The translations under genes were made by a program, and so were the position numbers. The notes below the pieces were generated by a model, which saw nothing but the letters and a program-made list of their open reading frames with translations, did not search any database and was not told the DNA's origin. From Penaeus vannamei (lineage: Eukaryota; Arthropoda; Malacostraca; Decapoda; Penaeidae), in the NCBI RefSeq assembly GCF_042767895.1, contig NC_091576.1, positions 3,067,454-3,079,953 of the forward strand: 12,500 nt of DNA, in the 5' to 3' direction. Below, in pieces: positions 1 to 9,801 of the stretch; position 1 is the stretch's first letter, and each line of letters starts with the position of its first letter.

Positions 1-944
1 AAAGAGAACCAACTTCTCACATTGTTTCCCGCCCACCATTAACAAGGGAAGTGCAGACAAGGTCAGGGGGGATTCTTGCCGGTGGTCTGCCAGCAGAAAG
101 ACGGTCTGTGGAACCCCGGAATGGGCTTCCACCTGTCTTAAGAGCAGCTAAGTGGTCGTGAGGATATTTTAAACATAAGGTGGTAAGACTAATTGGCCAG
201 ACTATTTATTCGACCAAGTGACCTCGTGATTAGTGCATTTTTTAAATTATCATCTTCGGGCTTTTTATTGTCGTGTTTTACTGTGTTCGTGTTTTATGTT
301 CCTATTTTAATGTATTAAGCGTTTTCTGTTTTATCGTTTGTTTTATTGTTCTAGTTCGTTTTACCGATTTATTTTAATGTTTTAAGTTCATTTTGCTATC
401 GTTCCTTTTATTGTATTGTGTTTTACCTCATTTTATGATTGATTTTAATACCATTTTTTCGTTTTATGTTTGTTCTGTTTTATTACTGTTTTGTTGTTTT
501 ATCAGTTATCACGAAATAAATAACTATTTAAGTATGTTTCGTTTTATCAACGCCCGAACTTGATTGTTGGAAAAGGATACTAAGAAGGGTAGTAGCAGCC
601 CATTTCCCTCTAGTGATATGTCTTATTTCTTTCTTTCTTTTTTTTTTTTTTTTGGTTCATTACATCAATGTGGTGATCTGCTTGATTGCGTTGGAGGACT
701 CTCCCCGCACACGCCTCTCCTCGGCTCATATCACGCGTACCAACCTTTGTGATCTCGCACCATACATATACACCACACACGCATACAACATTTACACACT
801 CTCGCTCCTTTCCCCACATCCGTCTTCCACATTATCATTCTTCTCACATATACACTACGTTTCCATACGTTAATTAAATGGGTGGTGGCAGTGGCTACTT
901 TTCAACATTCTTGCGAGACATAATTGTATAAGGTATTTGCTACA
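1..944. other. AT-rich left flank, no supported gene
   Basis: No coding region is supported here. Positions 1-230 are ordinary mixed sequence. About 240-560 is a T-rich, degenerate GTTTTAT/TTTTATTG-like low-complexity tract. Positions 623-654 are a CTTT run grading into poly-T. Positions 700-870 are C/A/T-rich with many CACA and ATAC steps. A lone TATAAG at 927-932 has no initiator or leader exon behind it like those of genes B and C. The homology to the second gene copy begins at about 945, so this flank is unrelated to the DNA upstream of gene B. Confidence 0.5.
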
Positions 945-1040
945 GGCGCCGCCCCCCCCCCCCTCCCGAACGGCCGCTCGGCTCGCCACACGTCCCTCGG
1001 CCTCATCGCCCCGCCCTGACTGCTTCCGCGTCTGCTGCAG

Positions 1041-1422
1041 ATGCGGTTCCTCGCCCTGCTTCTCCTGCTGGCTCTCGCCTTTGCCTTCGCCGCCGCCAAG
1101 ACCTTGCCTTGCTGCTTCGGCGGAGGTCACCACGGGGGTCACCACGGAGGTCACCACGGGGGTCACCACGGAGGTCACCACGGAGGTCACCACGGGGGTC
1201 AACACGGAGGCCATCACGGAGGATATCACGGTCACCATGGTAAGAATACTTTTTCATATACTGTTCATATGAATATTTTAAAAATTAATTCATTGACGGT
1301 TTCTTGTCTATAATATTTACTGTCATCAAACATCCCCTTTTATTAGTCTGCATACAATCACACACTAATAAAACGATTATTTAAAGAATACCTAAACTTT
1401 TTTCGATCTATTACCAGGTTGA
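1041..1422 (+). CDS. Gene A: secreted Gly/His-rich peptide (HHGG repeats)
   Basis: The product is a 67-residue secreted peptide encoded by two exons, 1041-1239 and 1418-1422, joined by a 178 nt intron (GTAAGA donor at 1240, CAG acceptor ending at 1417). Residues 1-19 form a hydrophobic signal peptide (MRFLAL, then a Leu/Ala/Phe core, ending AAA), with cleavage probably before Lys20. The mature part begins KTLPCCFGGG and continues as HHGG tetrapeptides. The intron is phase 1: the split codon gives a final Gly, and TGA follows at 1420-1422. Two repeat positions have lost His compared with gene B (Gln53 and Tyr61). Dense His/Gly repeats suggest metal binding or an antimicrobial or cuticular role; plant shepherins are similar in composition, but homology is not implied. 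The CAG just before the ATG looks like a 3' splice site, yet no upstream leader exon or promoter is visible, so expression is doubtful. Confidence 0.8.
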
Positions 1423-1454
1423 TTCAACAGCGACTTCCGTTTGCCAGCATGACA

Positions 1455-1460
1455 AATAAA
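1455..1460 (+). terminator. Poly(A) signal of gene A
   Basis: An AATAAA hexamer lies 32 nt after the TGA, inside a short last exon (from 1418). It is conserved in gene B at 11283-11288. Another AATAAA at 1367-1372 lies inside the intron and is also present in copy 2. Confidence 0.75.
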
Positions 1461-1679
1461 ACTTTTCTGAAGATTTGGTTTGTCTTTTCAATCTGATTTC
1501 TCCTTTCACCTTCAATAGAGTATAATGACAAGTCACGAGGATGTAAACTTTATTAAAAGGATAAATGTATTTGCGAAAATTTATGAACAAGTAGAGTCAC
1601 TGTCCTCATTGCCTTTGATAAGAATAATTTGATGTTTTCAGACTCGTTCCTACTGTCACAGATTTATCCTAAAAGCATT

Positions 1680-2079
1680 CGTATGACGCTGACAGTGTCA
1701 CCATCCCAAAGGCCGTCATAAGAGCCATACATTATTCGTTTAATTAATCAATCGAAATTCAACTTTCCTACACTTTAAACCAACTACATCATACCCGGAT
1801 GTTATATTTATTTCATTCGATATCTAATGAGATGTCGAGTCCCACCATTTCCGCGCAAATTACACTTGGTAAATCCTCTCTGCACAAATGAATAATATTT
1901 AACGCATTTTCGGCTGACGTTACTCTCTGCGTCCCACTTTTCGCTTCGTCATCGTCAAAGGCAACAAGCAAGGAGATCGCTCGGAATGGGCAACCGGAGG
2001 CCAGTTCAATCCTGCCCAAGTTGCCCCGAAGTTGGCGATCTCCCATATTAGGTCAAATACGTCTTTCGAGACTCAATAA
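1680..2079. repeat. Highly conserved non-exonic block shared by both copies
   Basis: Downstream of gene A, about 400 bp differs from its counterpart in copy 2 by only a handful of changes. Between about 1817 and 2079 I count three substitutions inside the minus-strand frame below and a few more at its edges. The intron and the adjacent foldback element differ far more. This could be functional constraint, recent gene conversion, or an exon of another gene. Nothing in it matches a family I know. Confidence 0.5.
1813..2046 (-). CDS. Uncertain conserved short ORF, copy 1
   Basis: This is a 77-codon open frame starting MGDRQLRGNL, with no recognised domain and no clear signal peptide. The same frame is open in copy 2 (11876 down to 11619). 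Within the shared frame there are three substitutions: two are silent and one is Asn to Asp, which is mildly suggestive of coding. The stop is followed at once by AATAAA on this strand. In copy 2 the stop is changed and the frame runs eight residues further. Conservation extends beyond the frame, so this may be chance. Confidence 0.2.
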   Translation of the reverse strand: MGDRQLRGNLGRIELASGCPFRAISLLVAFDDDEAKSGTQRVTSAENALNIIHLCREDLPSVICAEMVGLDISLDIE

Positions 2080-2519
2080 CAATGTTTTTTTTTCATTCAG
2101 CCTCATTTTCTTCCCTATAGTGTCTTTGAAAATAAGTGACTGTCGCATTTCTTCTTTTAATTTGTATTATATGCTACGGATCAAGTCAATGTGGGTATTT
2201 TGGACGGAAGAAAATGGTCTAATGTTTACTGATTCACTATTTCATAATTTTTGAGTCAGGTACGGATCTGATTCCCCGCAGGAGAATATGGTTCGTATAC
2301 ACATAAGAAAAAAGGATGAAGTAGTGAATCAGTAAGCATTAGTTTATTTTCTTTCGTTAAAATACAAGATCACATTGATTTGATCCGTGCCATATGATAC
2401 AAATTATAAGGAAAAAAAAATGCAATAGTCACTTATTTTCGAAGACCCTATGGAGAAGAAAATGTGGCTGGATGAAAATCTATTATTATTGAGTTTCAAG
2501 TGATGCATTTGATGTAATT
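2047..2519. mobile_element. Foldback (MITE-like) element, copy 1
   Basis: Two arms of about 200 nt (2047-2245 and 2316-2519) are imperfect inverted repeats around a 70 nt loop. Matching landmarks include the outer ATTAnnTCAAAT, then ACTCAATAA, then CATTTTCTTC, GAAAATAAGTGACT, CACGGATCAA or TACGGATCAA, and TACTGATTCACTA next to the loop. There is no transposase frame, so it would be a non-autonomous DNA element. Target-site duplications could not be fixed by eye. It was present before the segment duplicated, since copy 2 has it at the same place. Confidence 0.75.
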
Positions 2520-2604
2520 CTCTGACTTATCATCAATCATTATCAATTATGAAACGTGGAATTGGCAAATAAAATAATAATAGTTACGATGATTTTGGAT
2601 TTTT

Positions 2605-2731
<127 letters not shown>

Positions 2732-2870
2732 CCTCATAGAAAGTGATCCAATGAAATATCAAAATGAATGTCGTTTTAAGCAACTTTTCAACATCATTCT
2801 TTGAAGCCAAAATTATTATGATATTTATTTGAACTATTTTTCACAAAGATGTTAAGATAATGACAAATAT
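2732..2870. other. AT-rich spacer without a recognised feature
   Basis: The sequence lies between the (TA)n array and the 18S-like fragment. It is AT-rich and has no supported gene. It may include further 18S-derived sequence too decayed to recognise. Confidence 0.4.
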
Positions 2871-3036
2871 CCCTCTGAAAATTCCACAGTTATCCAAGTA
2901 TTGCGGTTCAGCAGAGATCCAATGAGTTATATCTGATTTAATGAGCCGTCCGCGGTTTGGCCTTAAGTCGGCCTGTACTTACACATGCATGGCTTAATCT
3001 TTGAGACATATGACTACTGGCAGGATCAAACAGGTA
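2871..3036 (-). pseudogene. Truncated 18S rRNA 5' end
   Basis: Read on the minus strand from 3036, this is the 5' end of a eukaryotic small-subunit rRNA. It has TACCTG, then GATCCTGCCAGTAGTCATATG, TCTCAAAGATTAAGCCATGC, AAACCGCG, GGCTCATTAAATCAG and TACTTGGATAACTGTGG. It is not functional as it stands. The near-universal CTGGTTG reads CTGTTTG, the CTTG after CATATG is missing, TCTAAGTACA reads TGTAAGTACA, and similarity ends near the expected AATTCTAGAG at about residue 165. It is a broken rDNA piece, or less likely a local assembly artefact of rDNA. Confidence 0.88.
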
Positions 3037-4390
3037 GAAGCAACAACGCACACTAGCGTGGTCGTCGTCGTCGTCATATGAACAGCATTAGGAGGAGGAC
3101 ATGGAGGAAGAAGAAGAAGAAGGAGGAGGAGGGAGACGATAGCAGCTTTCTCGAGCGGGGGGCGCTGCCGGCGCCGCCGCTCTTCCGCTGCGGTCTTTCC
3201 TTCCTGCCTGCCTTCTTCCTCTCACTTCTCTCTCGACCTCTCCGGTTATTGTTACTTTGGCTTTTCACATGGCAAACCCCCCCCGGAAACGCCCAACGAC
3301 GAACAACGGCCGCGGCGAGCTCCCTCCCGGGAGCGAGCCCTTTTTCTCTCTATCGCCATCGTGCAGTGACGAGGAGGACAGAGGGGGGAGGGGGAGGGGG
3401 GGAGAGGGGCGCGGCGCAGGCAGGCCAGCCGGCCGGCCGGGACAGGCGGGCTGCCAAGGCAGTGGGGCACAGGCTCACAGCTGTCAAGGCTGCTCACCCA
3501 CACACACGCCTGCTTCCGGCAATCCCGCTCCGCACCCTCGAGCTGTGCAAAGCTAAAGGCCACCACGCCTTTGCTCACCGCCTCTCCGCCTTCTCCTCCT
3601 CCTCCTCTTTCCTCCGCTCTCCGTCGCAGCAACGGGCCGCAGACAAAACTACATACGACTCCAACCCCCCCAATAAAAACACCACACGCAACGGGGCCCT
3701 GGCCGCAACTCGCGCTGCAAGGCTCGGCTCCGGAGGCAAGCAAGCAAGCAAGCACAAACGGGAGCCGGCAGGAGGCGAGCGAGCCAAGCCCGTGGCAAGG
3801 GGGTGGGGAGGTACCCTCGCTGGCCCAGTCTCCTTTCCAACCTGCCTCACCCGTGGGCTCCGCAGGAGGAGGGGCGTGGGATTGCCGGGGGTTTCTTCCT
3901 TTCTCGCCGCAAGGGTGTGCACACCCGGGATCTAACTCCGAGCTACCGGCGAAACGTGGCCGAGGGGAGAAGAACCGCAGGGGGCTCAGCCGTCGCGAGG
4001 GGAAGGCCGCAAAAGGGGGGCGGCACTCGGAAACCATTCCGAACGTCAAGAGAGGGGCGGTCGCCTGTGTGAAGGGCAGGACCACAGCCGACACTGGCGG
4101 GGGTGGCACGGGGACTGGTTATCCCGGCGGCCCCCGGTCGGCATCGTGGCGCGAGCCCGCGACCTTTGCTGTGCCAGGTTCGGGGGGGGGGGGGGGAAAT
4201 TCGAGGAAGGGACCGACGCCCGAGCTTACCAAGAGCACAGGACGGCGCCCTAACCCCCAAAAGACACCACACACCCCCGGACGTAAGAACAGGGAGAAAA
4301 GAGCAGAGCAGCAAGGGACAGAAGGGGAAAGGAGCAGGGAGAGCGCCACAACGGTGAGGGAGGGAAGAGATGCGGCCATGGGTGTCCCCA
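3037..4390 (-). other. Probable 5' external transcribed spacer of the rDNA fragment
   Basis: The region lies between the 18S start and the nearest spacer-promoter core. It is GC-rich with simple runs: GTC repeats at 3060-3076, a GGA/GAA purine run at 3091-3134, G/A-rich DNA at 3380-3412, AAGC repeats at 3738-3753 and a run of G at 4182-4195. Overlapping open frames on both strands, including two of 285 codons, reflect few TA-containing stops. None has family-like composition. The length (~1.35 kb) and placement fit an rDNA external spacer. This is inference from position. Confidence 0.55.
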
Positions 4391-4428
4391 TATAGTTGTC
4401 GGCGCGGTCCCTCAGCCAACACGACCGC
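4391..4428 (-). promoter_or_regulatory. Putative Pol I gene promoter (core copy 1, nearest 18S)
   Basis: On the minus strand the block reads toward the 18S fragment and ends CCGACAACTATAT, followed by GGGGAC. It is the copy closest to the ribosomal sequence, so by layout it is the candidate main rRNA promoter. The start site would fall near 4390. The A/T-bearing end of the core stands out in an otherwise almost pure G/C region. The position fits rRNA spacers in which the gene promoter is repeated upstream; transcription is not shown by the sequence. Confidence 0.45.
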
Positions 4429-4806
4429 AAACAGGGCCTCCTCCTGCACCACGCCCAGGGAGAGGACGCCCTCCGCACGCCCCACCACCCACGCCCCGGT
4501 AAGCGCCTCACTTTCTCGCGGGTGGAGGGCGGGGAGCAACGGGCCCCCAACCGCCAACCCCGCTGCACCGCCTCTTGCCCCCGCCCGCCACACTCGCTGG
4601 CCGGCCCCGAGGGCGGCCAGCTCCGGCCGGCTCCGGCCCCGAGGGGGACCCGCGCCCGCCTCGCCGCGTTCCAGCCCAGCCCAGCACGCTCGGCAGGGGT
4701 GGGGAGAGGGCCGCGCGTTGGCGGGCCAGGGCAGCGGGGACCGCCGCGGCCACGGCTTGCCGCCGCCGCCGCCGCCCGCCGACACCCAAATGAAGGTGGA
4801 CCACCC

Positions 4807-7295
4807 TGTAGTTGTCGGCGCGGACCGACTCAGCCCACACGACCGCGGGGCAGGGGCCGCTCGGCCCCGGGGGCCAGGGAAGGCAGCGCCTCCGACGGCC
4901 CCGGCAGCCAGTACCCCCCCAAAGCCTGCCCCGCTTTCGGGGACGGGAGCCGGAGAGGCAGGGGCTTCCTCGCGGCGGCGGGGGCCACGCCCGCGCCCGC
5001 CGCCTCCGGCTCCGCCCTCGGCCCTCGGCCCGAGAGAGCGCAGCGGGCAGGAGAGCCCAAGCCGCCCGCTCGGGGGGCGAGGCCCAACCAGCAGGCGGCC
5101 CCCGCACCGCCCGCGCAAGGCCCCCGCCCGGCCCCGACGGCGAACTCGCCGCCCATCCGCCTGTAGCCGCCGAAGGTGGTCCCCCCTATAGTTGTCGGCA
5201 CGGGCCCTCAGCCCACACGACCGCGGGCAGGGGCCGCTCGGCCCCGGGGGCCACGGAAGGCAGCCCCTCCGACGGCCCCGGCAGCCAGGACGCCCCCAAA
5301 GCCTGCCCCGCTTTCGGGGACGGGAGCCGGAGAGGCAGGGGCTTCCTCGCGGCGGCGGGGGCCACGCCCGCGCCCGCCACCTCCGGCTCCGCCCTCGGTC
5401 CTCGGCCCGAGAGAGCGCAGGGGGCAGGAGAGCCCAAGCCGCCCGCTCGGGGGGCGAGGCCCAACCTGCAGGCAGCCCCCGCACCGCCCGCGCAAGGCCC
5501 CCGACCGGCCCCGACGGCGAGCTCGCCGCCCATCCGCCTGCAGCCGCCGAAGGTGGTCCCCCCTATAGTTGTCGGCACGCGCCCTCAGCCCACACGACCG
5601 CGGGCAGGGGCCGCTCGGCCCCGGGGGCCACGGAAGGCAGCCCCTCCGACGGCTCCGGCAGCCAGGACGCCCCCAAAGCCTGCCCCGCTTTCGGGGACGG
5701 CAGCCGGAGAGGCAGGGGCTTCCTCGCGGCGGCGGGGGCCACGCCCGCGCCCGCCGCCTCCGGCTCCGCCCTCGGCCCTCGGCCCGAGAGAGCGCAGGGG
5801 GCAGGAGAGCCCAAGCCGCCCGCTCGGGGGGCGAGGCCCAACCTGCAGGCGGCCCCCGTAACGCCCGCGCAAGGCCCCCGACCGGCCCCGACGGCGAGCT
5901 CGCCGCCCATCCGCCTGCAGCCGCCGAAGGTGGTCCCCCCTATAGTTGTCGGCACGCGCCCTCAGCCCACACGACCGCGGGCAGGGGCCGCTCGGCCCCG
6001 GGGGCCAGGGAAGGCAGCCCCTCCGACGGCTCCGGCAGCCAGGACCCCTCGCTTTCGGGGACGGCAGCCGGAGAGGCAGGGGCTTCCTCGCAGCGGCGGG
6101 GACTACGCCCGCGCCCGCCGCCTCCGCCCCCGGCTCGAGAGGGCGCAGGGGACGAGGCCCAACCAGCAGGGGGCCACCGCACCGCCCGCGCAAGGCTCCC
6201 GCCCGGTCCCGACGGCGAGCTCGACGCGGGGCTCGCCACCCGCCCGCCCGCAGCCGAAGGTGGCCCCCCCTATAGTTGTCGGCGCAGGCCCTCAGCCACC
6301 ACGACCGCGCCCAGGGCCCGCCCTCGGCCGCCCGCCAGGGAAAAACGGCCCCTTCGGTGGGCGATCCCGGCAGGGCCGCGCCCGTCCCCTACGCCGCCGC
6401 CCACGGCCCGAGAGGGCGCAGGGGGCCGAAGGGGGAAAGCCCAGCCAGCCCCTACCCGAGGAAGACGAGGCAGACTGACAGGCAGGTCCAGCCACCGGCC
6501 CGCCGCCCTCGGCCCGAGAGGGCGCGGGGGACGAAGGGGAAAGGGGAAAGGAAGCCCAAGCCGCCAAACCGGGGGCGGGAGGGCCGGCCCCGACGGCGGC
6601 CGCAGCAGCAGCGGGCTCGAGGCGGGGGTCGCCCCCCGCCGCCCGCAGCCGAGGCAGTCCCCCTGTCGTTGTCGGCGCAGGCCCTCAGCCACCACGACCG
6701 CGCCCAGGGCCCGCCCTTGCCCGTCCGGCCGGGGCAAGGCCCCGTCGGGGGTGCGGCAGGGCCACGCCCGAATCCCACGCCACCGCCCTTGGCCCGAGAG
6801 GGCGCCAGGGGCCGATGGGGGTAAGCCCGAGCCAACCCCTGTTCTAAGGAAGACGAGGCAGGCAAGCCAGGCCAGGCCAGGGCCCGCCGCCCTCGGCCTG
6901 AGAGGGCACTGGGGAGCCGAAGGGTAGGGAAAGGCCCAAGCCGTCCCCTGGCCAGCCAAGGAAGACGTGGCTGGCAGGCCAACCCAGGAGGCGCCGCCGC
7001 CACCGCAGCCCCCAGGCCCACAATCTCCTCTCCACCCCCCTAGGCTGAACGGCCTCGCTGGGCAGGCCGCCGCGCCGCCCGCCCGCTCAGCCCAGGCGGC
7101 GGCACGGGGGGAACGGACCGAGTGGGAGGCGCGCGGCCGCCGACGCCGCCGCCACACAGCAGGCCAAGGGCGGCGCTCGGCTCCGGCGGCCCACGCTCCC
7201 AGCCCCGCCCGGCAGCCCGCCCCGCTACCCGCGGCCCCGCACCCAACCGCCTCTCCCTATAGTTGGCGGCGCAGGCCCGCAGGCAACACGACCAG
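4807..7295 (-). promoter_or_regulatory. Seven upstream spacer-promoter cores
   Basis: The cores are at 4807-4846, 5187-5224, 5564-5601, 5941-5978, 6271-6308, 6664-6701 and 7258-7295, all in the same orientation. Most end ACTATAGGG on the minus strand. Variants are CTACAGGG at 4807, ACGACAGGG at 6664 and CCAACTATAGGG at 7258. The conserved stretch corresponds to about 40 nt upstream of the TATAGGG step, the size of a Pol I core promoter. Function is inferred from layout and conservation only. Confidence 0.45.
6505..6907. repeat. Recurrent short hairpins in the spacer
   Basis: The sequence GCCCTYGGCCYGAGAGGGC recurs at 6505-6523, 6785-6803 and 6889-6907. Each has 6 bp arms (GCCCTC or GCCCTT with GAGGGC) around a 7 nt loop. 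Loop and stem differences between copies mostly keep pairing (T-G wobble at 6790). They belong to a nested repeat that also carries GGAAGACGAGGCA-type sequence. Confidence 0.5.
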
Positions 7296-7443
7296 AGACA
7301 GGGCCTTCCATCCGTCCGGCAGGAGCGGGAGCCTGGCGGACGCTAGGGGGGACTGCTCCCGGCGGGGCGGTCGTGATGTGGGTTGCCTGGGGGGGGGGGG
7401 GTAATGGAGGGGGTCACCGAACCACCACTCGCCCCCCACCCCA
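7296..7443. other. Spacer between the last promoter core and the 28S-like remnant
   Basis: GC-rich DNA including a run of about 12 G at 7391-7402. It is shorter than the distance from the sarcin-ricin loop to the end of an intact 28S plus spacer, so part of the unit would be missing. No gene is supported. Confidence 0.35.
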
Positions 7444-7480
7444 CCGTTCGTCTCGTACTGGGCGGGGCTCCTGTCGCGAC
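7444..7480 (-). pseudogene. Possible decayed 28S rRNA sarcin-ricin-loop remnant
   Basis: On the minus strand this includes GTCGCGACAG, then GCCCAGTACGAGACGAACGG. By eye it matches the conserved 28S stretch around CTCAGTACGAGAGGAACCG at roughly three positions in four, including an unbroken CAGTACGAGA. It sits exactly where the GC-rich block gives way to AT-rich DNA, with the polarity expected of 28S lying upstream of spacer, promoter and 18S. The flanking 28S sequence is not recognisable, so chance similarity remains possible. Confidence 0.4.
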
Positions 7481-7717
7481 GTGGCGACGTTGTTAATAGC
7501 ACAATGTAATTCACGAAAAATGGTGTTCATTTTTTAAGAAAATCATCTGAATTATTGTGGTGCTTGTGGCAATCATTACTTTATTTCCGTACATCTGGCA
7601 ACGAGTGCATTGTTGACGTGCATCTTCCCCAATTGTTGATCAACCGTTGTTCGGATTAATTTAATTCCAAATTCCACTTTCATGGTGCAATATGAAATAA
7701 GATAAAAAACACATGAG

Positions 7718-7732
7718 TTTATTTGATTTATT
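7718..7732 (-). terminator. Poly(A) signals of gene C (candidate)
   Basis: Two AATAAA hexamers on the minus strand (7732-7727 and 7723-7718) are the first seen downstream of the gene C last exon. If used, the 3' UTR (from about 7969) would contain the whole (GT)n/(AT)n array at 7751-7874. Confidence 0.45.
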
Positions 7733-7747
7733 TGAAATGATATATAT

Positions 7748-7878
<131 letters not shown>

Positions 7879-7970
7879 CGGAGAAAGACCATTAGAGGGA
7901 AAATTCAGGAAAACCACTGCAAGGACGACATGTTGGTCACGTGTTCCTCGTCACTGTTTCCTCTGAAGTT

Positions 7971-9165
<1,195 letters not shown>

Positions 9166-9747
9166 CTGAAGGGAGCGTCGAGGGAGAAGGACCCTGAGGA
9201 GCTTGGCCTTTTCGGGAAGCATTTTTTTTTTTTTTTATTATTATTAATTAAGTCATTTATTAAGAATTTAGTCAAAATCATTTTCATTAATCAGTACTTC
9301 GATTATCGTTCTTACTATTATTACTACTACTACTATTGATACTGTTATTATTATTATTATGATTACTGCCACTACTTTAACTGCTATAATTGTTACTAAT
9401 AGTACCATACATGCTACTGTTCTCATCATCACCATCATTATTATCTATTCAAGTACTATTCTCAATTACTATATCACTGATATAATGTCATTATGTCATC
9501 GTCGAACGTAAAACCAGTTATGAAGATGAAACTACCCGATGTCTGTCGTTTTACATGTTAGCTCATTTTTTTTTTTTTTTTTTTTTTTTAGATGATGTAA
9601 ATTGAATTTCGATGTTAATCAAAGCACGCACATCAGCGCACAGGCGGAATTGACTGAAATGCAAAATGTACAACAAAACAAAGGCAGATGACTCCAACTC
9701 CACAGCTGACACATGGCAATGGGTCTCAGATTCCCCAGGCTTCTTAC
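9166..9747 (-). other. 5' UTR intron of gene C
   Basis: The inferred 582 nt intron has a GTAAGA donor at 9747-9742 and a CTTCAG acceptor ending at 9166, one base before the ATG, preceded by a pyrimidine-rich run (CCTTCTCCCT). It is AT-rich, with a T-run at 9223-9237, TTA/TAC trinucleotide stretches around 9310-9360 and a poly-T of about 24 at 9567-9590 (+ strand). No other gene is seen in it. Confidence 0.6.
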
Positions 9748-9772
9748 CGTGGTCTTCGTGAGCTCCTGGACT
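9748..9772 (-). other. Leader exon of gene C (5' UTR)
   Basis: The predicted non-coding exon runs from the initiator A (9772) to the GTAAGA donor. It is 25 nt with no ATG. Splicing it to the coding exon would give ACCACG before the ATG, putting A at -3; the genomic CAG puts C there. That fits a real leader. Confidence 0.55.
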
Positions 9773-9801
9773 GCCGAATCTTGAGGACCGAAGGGCTTAT
9801 A
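9772..9801 (-). promoter_or_regulatory. Core promoter of gene C
   Basis: TATAAG occupies 9801-9796 on the minus strand, and GCAGTC, close to the arthropod TCAGTY initiator, has its A at 9772. The T of the TATA box is therefore at -29. The arrangement mirrors that of gene B. Confidence 0.6.

Larger units (their letters stand above)
4391..7295 (-). repeat. rDNA intergenic spacer: tandem GC-rich repeats with eight promoter-like cores
   Basis: A core whose + strand begins TATAGTTGTCGGC recurs at 4391, 4807, 5187, 5564, 5941, 6271, 6664 and 7258. The spacing is 416, 380, 377, 377, 330, 393 and 594 bp. Units starting at 4807-5564 are near-identical over most of their length, with shared blocks such as GGGGACGG and CTCGGCCCGAGAG. 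Units further right have diverged, yet the ~38 bp core is kept. Units of 377 bp are not a multiple of three, so the long open frames shift phase at each unit and are not a coding repeat. This is the layout of arthropod rDNA spacers with duplicated Pol I promoters. Confidence 0.7.

Noticed and set aside
60..220. Possible tail of a LINE-type reverse transcriptase frame (NGLP near 115, FKHK further on)
   Set aside because: The resemblance is very weak, there is an in-frame stop, and no catalytic motifs are in the window.
927..932. TATAAG upstream of gene A as its promoter
   Set aside because: The position 30 nt downstream falls in the poly-C run with no initiator, and there is no leader exon and donor pattern.
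1367..1372. Intronic AATAAA giving an alternative, unspliced C-terminus for genes A and B
   Set aside because: The hexamer is conserved, but the read-through tails of A and B differ completely in sequence and length, so a conserved alternative product is unlikely.
3078..4109. Two overlapping 285-codon open frames on opposite strands
   Set aside because: Pro/Arg/Ser/Gly-rich with no family features, lying in a GC-rich ETS-like region where stops are rare in all frames.
3943..7157. Many long Pro/Arg/Ala-rich open frames (up to 513 codons) in the GC-rich repeats
   Set aside because: They occur in several frames on both strands at once, the repeat unit is not a multiple of three, and many end at the same TATAG inside the promoter-like core.
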